Source: JASFUX01 sp050050115
GTDB lineage: Bacteria; Pseudomonadota; Alphaproteobacteria; Caulobacterales; Maricaulaceae
Assembly (NCBI GenBank): GCA_050050115.1
Contig: JASFUX010000003.1
Span: 1-39,250 of the forward strand
Reading direction: 5' to 3'
Length of the DNA: 39,250 bases
Part shown: positions 32,817-39,250 of the stretch, piece by piece
How the letters are laid out: each line of letters begins with the position of its first letter
Numbering within the stretch: position 1 is the stretch's first letter
Translations under genes and position numbers: made by a program
The notes under the pieces: model-generated
What the model was told of the DNA's origin: nothing
Databases searched by the model: none
What the model saw: the letters and a program-made list of their open reading frames with translations, nothing else

Positions 32817-33664
32817 GTGTCCTCGCGGTCGCCGGATTCGCGAGGCGGCGCTGCAATCGCATCGAGCCTGGTCATCACCGCATCGATCTTGGATTCAAGC
32901 CGCGCGACCGCGCTTTCAATCTGATCGATGTCGCGCGCCGTCTCGCGCTGACCTTCCTCAAGCGTCTCGAGATCATCCCCTTCAAGGCGGTCGTGCTCGG
33001 CCCTGAGCGCGTCGACCATCACCGCGATAAACAAGTTCAAGACGGCGAAGCCCGTGACAATGGTGAAAGCCATGAAGAACACTTGGCTGCCCGGATGGGT
33101 CCGGCCGACCTCGCGCACCACTTCGCTGCCCCAGCCGTCGAACAGCATCACCTGAAACAAGGTCACCGTGCTCCGCCCGAGGCTGCCGAACAGCGCGTGG
33201 TGGTCCGCGCCGAACATCTTCGTCGTCAGCACCGCGCCAATGTAGAAAAACACCGCCAGCACGCCCATGATCGCACTGATGCCGGGCACGGCGCGGATCA
33301 ACGCCTCGACGACGCGCCGCATCTGCGGAATCACCGAGACCAGACGCAGCGCGCGCAGCACCCGCAGGATGCGCAGGACCGAGAACGGCCCCGACGCGAG
33401 CAGCGACAAACCGACGACGGAAAAATCGAAGATGTTCCAAGCGTTCTTGAAAAAGGCCCCGCGCCAGGCGGCGAGCTTGAGACCGATCTCAATGACGAAG
33501 ACGAGCACGAACATGTCGTCGATGCGCCGACACCAATAGTGCACGGACTCGGGGAACGCCGCATAGGTGTCCACGCCGAGCACCGCCGCGTTGGCGAGCA
33601 CGGCGAGCATCACCGCGTTCTGGAAACGCTCGCTTTCGACGAGCCTCGTGAGCGCTGCGCGCAT
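32813..33664 (-). CDS. Voltage-gated cation channel of the bacterial NaChBac type
   Basis: 283 residues with six membrane segments. S4 carries Arg98, 101, 104 and 107 at every third place (SVLRILRVLRALRL). The pore loop TVTLFQVMLFDGWGS has the filter L-F-D-G-W (174-178) where NaChBac and NavAb have T-L-E-S-W. S6 is VFFMAFTIVTGFAVLNLFIAVMVDAL, followed by a C-terminal coiled coil (LEEGQRETARDIDQIESAV onwards) that probably makes the tetramer. GGGGAGGGCGG precedes the ATG. First gene of the operon with rimB, rimK and the aspartoacylase-like gene. Confidence 0.9.
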   Translation of the reverse strand: MRAALTRLVESERFQNAVMLAVLANAAVLGVDTYAAFPESVHYWCRRIDDMFVLVFVIEIGLKLAAWRGAFFKNAWNIFDFSVVGLSLLASGPFSVLRILRVLRALRLVSVIPQMRRVVEALIRAVPGISAIMGVLAVFFYIGAVLTTKMFGADHHALFGSLGRSTVTLFQVMLFDGWGSEVVREVGRTHPGSQVFFMAFTIVTGFAVLNLFIAVMVDALRAEHDRLEGDDLETLEEGQRETARDIDQIESAVARLESKIDAVMTRLDAIAAPPRESGDREDT

Positions 33665-33781
33665 CCGCCCTCCCCGGAGACGCCGGACTCCTCCGTCGAG
33701 CCGGAGGTCGCGCCCCTCGAAAGTCGGCGAGAATGCGCGCGACGGGCGGGCGCGTCCAGCGCCCGGAAGGATAAATGAGGA

Positions 33782-34672
33782 CTAGATGTGGAGCACCCCG
33801 TCCATCACACGCACGGCCGTCCCGCCGACGCGCACGGCTTGAACGACGCCGCCCGCCTTGCGCGCTTCGGCGACGATGCGACTCGGCCGGCCCATCTCGT
33901 CGCCCTGGGTGATCTGGAGCTCGACGACGGCGTCCGCCCCCAGCTCGAGATGAGCGCAGAGCGCCGTCAGCGCCGCCGCCGCGCTGCCCGTGGCGGGGTC
34001 CTCGGGTATGTTGTGCGGGGGTGCGAACATGCGCATCGCGACGTTCGCGCCGTCGCGCACGTAGTAGAGCGCCTCATGCAAGCCGTCGTCGACGGAGAGG
34101 TCGTCGAAGGCGTCGGCGACGGGACGGGCGCGCGCAAGCGCCTCGCGCGACTTGAGCTCCAAGATCATGAAGTCCATGCCGACGGACGCGTAGGTCGGCG
34201 CATGCCGCTCGGTCGCGATGTCGCCAGCCTCAATCCCGCCGGCGGCCGCGGCTCGCTCGGCGGAAAAGGCCCGACCAAGCGCGAACGGCGCAGGCGCGGT
34301 CAGGGTCGCGTGCGGACGTTCGCCCGATCGATCGAGATCAAGAACGACCAGTCCCGCGCCTTCCTCGGCGCGCAGCGCGTCCGTGATCGGGCGGCCGAAC
34401 GCCTCACCCGTCTCAACCGCCCAGACGCCGAGGCCGATATTGGGATGCCCAGCGAAGGGGATCTCGCGGCCCGGCGTGAAGATCCTCGCCTTGAGATGAT
34501 TGGCGGCGTCCTCGGGCGGAAGCAGGAAGATCGTTTCGGAAAAATCGAACTCGCGGGTGATCGCCTGCATCGTCTCGGTGTCGAGCCCGCGCGCGTCCGG
34601 CACGAGGGCGAGCGGATTGCCGCCGAACATCTGGTCGGTGAAGACATCAAAAACGGCGTAGGCGCGCGACAT
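33782..34672 (-). CDS. PhzF-family isomerase/epimerase
   Basis: 296 residues, two-lobed PhzF fold. N-lobe: YAVFDVFTDQMFGGNPLALV, the catalytic Glu in EFDFSETIFLL, and IPFAGHPNIGLG. C-lobe: FAPPHNIPEDPATGSAAAAL and ITQGDEMGRPSRI, the second copy of the pattern. GAGGGG ribosome site 7 bp before ATG. No phenazine gene is nearby, so the phz name is only a family label; the substrate is unknown. Lies 117 bp upstream of the channel operon. Confidence 0.92.
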   Translation of the reverse strand: MSRAYAVFDVFTDQMFGGNPLALVPDARGLDTETMQAITREFDFSETIFLLPPEDAANHLKARIFTPGREIPFAGHPNIGLGVWAVETGEAFGRPITDALRAEEGAGLVVLDLDRSGERPHATLTAPAPFALGRAFSAERAAAAGGIEAGDIATERHAPTYASVGMDFMILELKSREALARARPVADAFDDLSVDDGLHEALYYVRDGANVAMRMFAPPHNIPEDPATGSAAAALTALCAHLELGADAVVELQITQGDEMGRPSRIVAEARKAGGVVQAVRVGGTAVRVMDGVLHI

Positions 34673-34789
34673 GGAAAAGCCCCTCAGCTCGAAAAGGCCC
34701 CGCGGAAGGCCCGAGGAGCAAGCTCGTGACTTAGGGTGTGCGATAGCGGAGGGCTAGGCTGGGAAGACGGTTTTCTTAGGCGCGAGCAC

Positions 34790-37243
34790 TCAAGCCGCCC
34801 TGTTCGAGCGTCCGGCGCCGACCGCCGCTTCGATCGCATCGATCAGCGCGCTCTGGCAGATCGGCTTGGCGACGTGGTCGTCCATCCCCGCGGCCAGCAT
34901 CTCGTCGACCTGCTGACTCATCGCGTTGGCCGAAACGGCGACGATCGGCGTGCGCGTCCGGCCTTCCTCTTGCTCGATCTCGCGGATCCGGCGCGCCGCG
35001 GCGCAGCCGTCCATCACCGGCATCTGGGAGTCCATCAAGACGATGTCGAACGTGCCCATCCGCCAGACCTCGACCGCTTCGCGCCCGTCCTCGACGAGCG
35101 TCAGGTCTGCGCCCAAGGCGTCGAGGAAGGTCTCAAGCACCAAGCGGTTGGTCGGATGGTCCTCGGCGGCGAGGATCTTGAGCGGCGCGGACGGCTTGTC
35201 GCACGGCGCGACCTCGTCGGTCTCCGAATGCCCGGTGGAGACCTCGTCGGCGGTTTCCACCGCATCCACGGTCTCGACCTCGAGGTGGAAGGCGAAGGTC
35301 GAGCCCTTTCCCGGCGCGCTCTCGGCGTGCACGCCACCGCCCATCATCTCGCAGAGCCGCTTGGAGATCGCGAGACCCAGGCCGCTGCCACCGTACTTGC
35401 GGGTATTCGAACCGTCGGCCTGGGTGAATGGAGAAAACAACCGCTCGAGCGCATCAGGCTCGATGCCGATGCCCGTGTCCTCAACGCTGAAGTGCAGCTC
35501 CTGCAGATCGCCCTCGCGCCGCCGCCCCCCGCGCGCGTGCACGACGATCTCGCCCGCATCGGTGAACTTGACGGCGTTCGAGACGAAGTTGTTGAGCACC
35601 TGGCGCAGCCGGCCATGGTCGGCGATGACCGCCTCGGGCGCGGTCTCGGCAATCTGAACGGACAACGTCACGCCCTTGCCTTCAGCCAGAACTTCGAAAG
35701 GCGCACACGTCGAGTTGATCAATTCACGGAGGTTAAACTTCTCAGCTTCGATCTCCGTGCGGCCGGCTTCGATCCGCGACAGGTCGAGGATGTCGTTGAT
35801 CACCCGCAGAAGCGCCTTGCCCGAGTCATTGATGACCCCGAGCATACGCGACTGGCGGTCGTCCAGCTCGGTGAACGCGAGCGCGCCCGCCATGCCGAGC
35901 ACGCCGTTCAGGGGCGTGCGGATCTCGTGGCTCATCGTGGCGAGGAACTGCGTCTTCGCGACGTTGGCAGCCTCGGCGCGTTCTTGCGCGCGCTTTAGCT
36001 CATCGATGTCCATGATCCCGCCGATCAGCCGCTCGAGCGCGCCGTCGGGACCGCGAACGGCCGTGCCCGCGACTCGGTACCAGCGATAGCCGTGGACCTT
36101 GTGCCTGATCCGGTACTCGGCGATGTAGGACTCCACTTTCCCCTCGATGCACGGATTGCGCCGCTCGGCGATGATTGGAACGTCGTCGGGATGGATCATT
36201 TCCGTGAACTTGCGCGTCGAAGCGCGAATCTCGCCCGGTTCGTAACCGAGCAGGCGGTAAAACTGGTCCGACCACGTCAGGCCGCCGCCAGGCCCCGGCC
36301 GCCACTCGGAGATGCCGACCCCAAGCCCCTTGACGGCGAGCGCGAAGCGCTCCTGGCTCTCCCAGGACTCGGTGACGTCCTGAAAAACGCCGAAGATTTC
36401 GGTGACTTCGCCATCGGCGTTGAACTTGGGGTGAGCCACGCTCGCGACTCGCCGCTCAACGCCGTCAGCGCGAATGAGCCGAGACTCGGTCCTGATGGCT
36501 TCGCGTTTCGACACCATCGTGTCGATCGATCCGTGCACTTTTTGCAGATCATCCGGGTGGAAGAAGCTGATCGCCTTAGAAAGGGTCGGCGTGAAGCTCT
36601 CGGGCGATACGCCGTAGATTCGGTACATCTCAGGCGACCACAAGACCTCTTCGGTCTCCAGGTTCGCCTTCCAGTGACCGATCCGCCCCAGCGCTTCGGC
36701 CTGCTCCATCCACTCGATCTGTTGAGCAACTTCATCCTTACGCTGAAGTCGCTCGCGGCGAAGAGAGACGAAATCGCCAAGCAACTCGGCGAGCGATTGC
36801 AGCTGAACGAGCTGGGCGGGCGACATCGTCGTCGGCCGGGTGTGCATGACGCTCAAAACGCCAAGCCAGTGACCGTCCGCGTCCGCGAACGGCGCGCCGA
36901 CGTAGACGGCGATGTTGGGCGCGCCAAGAACCAGCGGATTGTCTGCAAACCTCGGATCGCTCGCCGTGTCAGGCGCGACGATCACTTCCCCGGTGCGCAC
37001 GGCGTGCGCACCGAAAGAGTCCGCCAGGGCCAGTTCGGGCGCGTCGAAGCCGACGCGCGCCTTGAACCATTCCCGCTGGTCGTCGATGTAAGAGATCAGC
37101 GCGATCGGCGTGTCGCAAATCTGCGCCGCCAGCCGAGCGATTCGATCGTAGTGCGTCTCAGGCGAGCTGCCGAGCACGCGTATCCGTCGCAGCGCCTGCA
37201 GACGCTGCGCCTCGTCGCGCGACGAACCGCCGGCCAGCTCCAT
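34790..37243 (-). CDS. Hybrid sensor histidine kinase (GAF-PAS-PAS-HisKA-HATPase-REC)
   Basis: 817 residues, no membrane helix, so probably cytosolic. Domains: GAF at ~20-165 (TPIALISYIDDQREWF ... GVLSVMHTRP), PAS at ~185-300 (YRIYGVSPESFTP), PAS/PAC at ~305-425 (FYRLLGYEPGEIRAS), HisKA with FLATMSHEIRTPLNGVLGM, HATPase with NNFVSNAVKFTD, DTGIGI and GGSGLGLAIS, and a C-terminal receiver with LKILAAEDHPTNR and the phospho-accepting Asp in DIVLMDSQMPVMDG. There is no HPt domain, so an outside phosphotransfer protein is expected. GGAG ribosome site before ATG 37243. Stands between metH and phzF. Confidence 0.94.
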   Translation of the reverse strand: MELAGGSSRDEAQRLQALRRIRVLGSSPETHYDRIARLAAQICDTPIALISYIDDQREWFKARVGFDAPELALADSFGAHAVRTGEVIVAPDTASDPRFADNPLVLGAPNIAVYVGAPFADADGHWLGVLSVMHTRPTTMSPAQLVQLQSLAELLGDFVSLRRERLQRKDEVAQQIEWMEQAEALGRIGHWKANLETEEVLWSPEMYRIYGVSPESFTPTLSKAISFFHPDDLQKVHGSIDTMVSKREAIRTESRLIRADGVERRVASVAHPKFNADGEVTEIFGVFQDVTESWESQERFALAVKGLGVGISEWRPGPGGGLTWSDQFYRLLGYEPGEIRASTRKFTEMIHPDDVPIIAERRNPCIEGKVESYIAEYRIRHKVHGYRWYRVAGTAVRGPDGALERLIGGIMDIDELKRAQERAEAANVAKTQFLATMSHEIRTPLNGVLGMAGALAFTELDDRQSRMLGVINDSGKALLRVINDILDLSRIEAGRTEIEAEKFNLRELINSTCAPFEVLAEGKGVTLSVQIAETAPEAVIADHGRLRQVLNNFVSNAVKFTDAGEIVVHARGGRRREGDLQELHFSVEDTGIGIEPDALERLFSPFTQADGSNTRKYGGSGLGLAISKRLCEMMGGGVHAESAPGKGSTFAFHLEVETVDAVETADEVSTGHSETDEVAPCDKPSAPLKILAAEDHPTNRLVLETFLDALGADLTLVEDGREAVEVWRMGTFDIVLMDSQMPVMDGCAAARRIREIEQEEGRTRTPIVAVSANAMSQQVDEMLAAGMDDHVAKPICQSALIDAIEAAVGAGRSNRAA

Positions 37244-37415
37244 GAATCGCTCCAGTTTCGTCGCACCATTTCGTGCACGGTAGGCTTTCCAAAACGTGAA
37301 TTCTGGCGGAGAGCCCGACGACAGGCAGCCGGTTTCGGGCTAGCGCGCCTTGGATCAATGGCCCTTTCAACGATTAAGGGCGCGAGCGATCAGACGTCGA
37401 AGATTGCGGAGGGCT

Positions 37416-39250
<1,835 letters not shown>

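Noticed and set aside
33782..34672. Phenazine biosynthesis
   Set aside because: A single PhzF-family gene without any other phz gene does not support phenazine production.
34736..35998. 420-codon open frame opposite the hybrid kinase
   Set aside because: Antisense shadow rich in Arg/His/Asp; same for the large frame at 36092-37849.

Overview
The window looks like chromosomal DNA of a high-G+C alphaproteobacterium, probably from the Caulobacterales/Hyphomonadaceae side of the class. The clearest clue is the tRNA-His gene: it pairs G1 with U72 and carries A73 instead of the usual C73, a signature known from a subgroup of Alphaproteobacteria that includes Caulobacter. Gene content (flm-like pseudaminate genes, SpsF-type cytidylyltransferase) and clusters of GANTC (CcrM-type) sites agree. 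No insertion sequence, prophage, CRISPR array or origin was seen. Coding density is high; no gene-free stretch exceeds about 250 bp.

Layout. 1-9.8 kb: housekeeping and envelope genes. These are a partial secreted protein at the left edge, tRNA-His, an M48 lipoprotein protease divergent from an AsmA-family protein, a SIMPL-domain protein, a membrane histidine kinase, a translationally coupled FAD oxidoreductase/thioesterase pair, pyruvate kinase, and tRNA-Phe with a near-consensus promoter. 9.8-24.3 kb: a glycan-precursor region. Two divergent operons encode pseudaminic acid synthesis: pseF, a pse-associated methylase and a PseG-GNAT fusion on the minus strand; pseB, pseC and pseI on the plus strand. 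Head to tail with this lies a tightly overlapping four-gene cassette (HAD-UbiA fusion, DprE1-like, DprE2-like, GtrA). It matches the mycobacterial route to polyprenyl-phosphoryl-D-arabinofuranose. A lone lpxA, manC and a GDP-fucose synthase follow. 24.3-30.4 kb: a small lower-G+C hypothetical gene, an acyl-CoA dehydrogenase plus an unusual crotonase, two secreted alpha/beta hydrolases, and an SdpR/SdpI-like repressor-membrane protein pair with a palindromic operator. 30.4-33.7 kb: a four-gene operon joined by 4-bp overlaps, made of a voltage-gated cation channel, a RimB-like retropepsin, RimK glutamate ligase and an aspartoacylase-family hydrolase. 33.8-39.25 kb: PhzF-like protein, a large hybrid histidine kinase and the 3' part of metH, which runs off the right edge.

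The most interesting parts are the arabinose-donor cassette beside the pseudaminate locus (both sugars are known to decorate surface appendages in other bacteria), the DprE1 homologue with Ala in place of the benzothiazinone-target Cys, the channel-RimB-RimK-aspartoacylase operon, and the channel's atypical LFDGW selectivity filter. Functional calls rest on motif recognition from the sequence alone; no database search was run.
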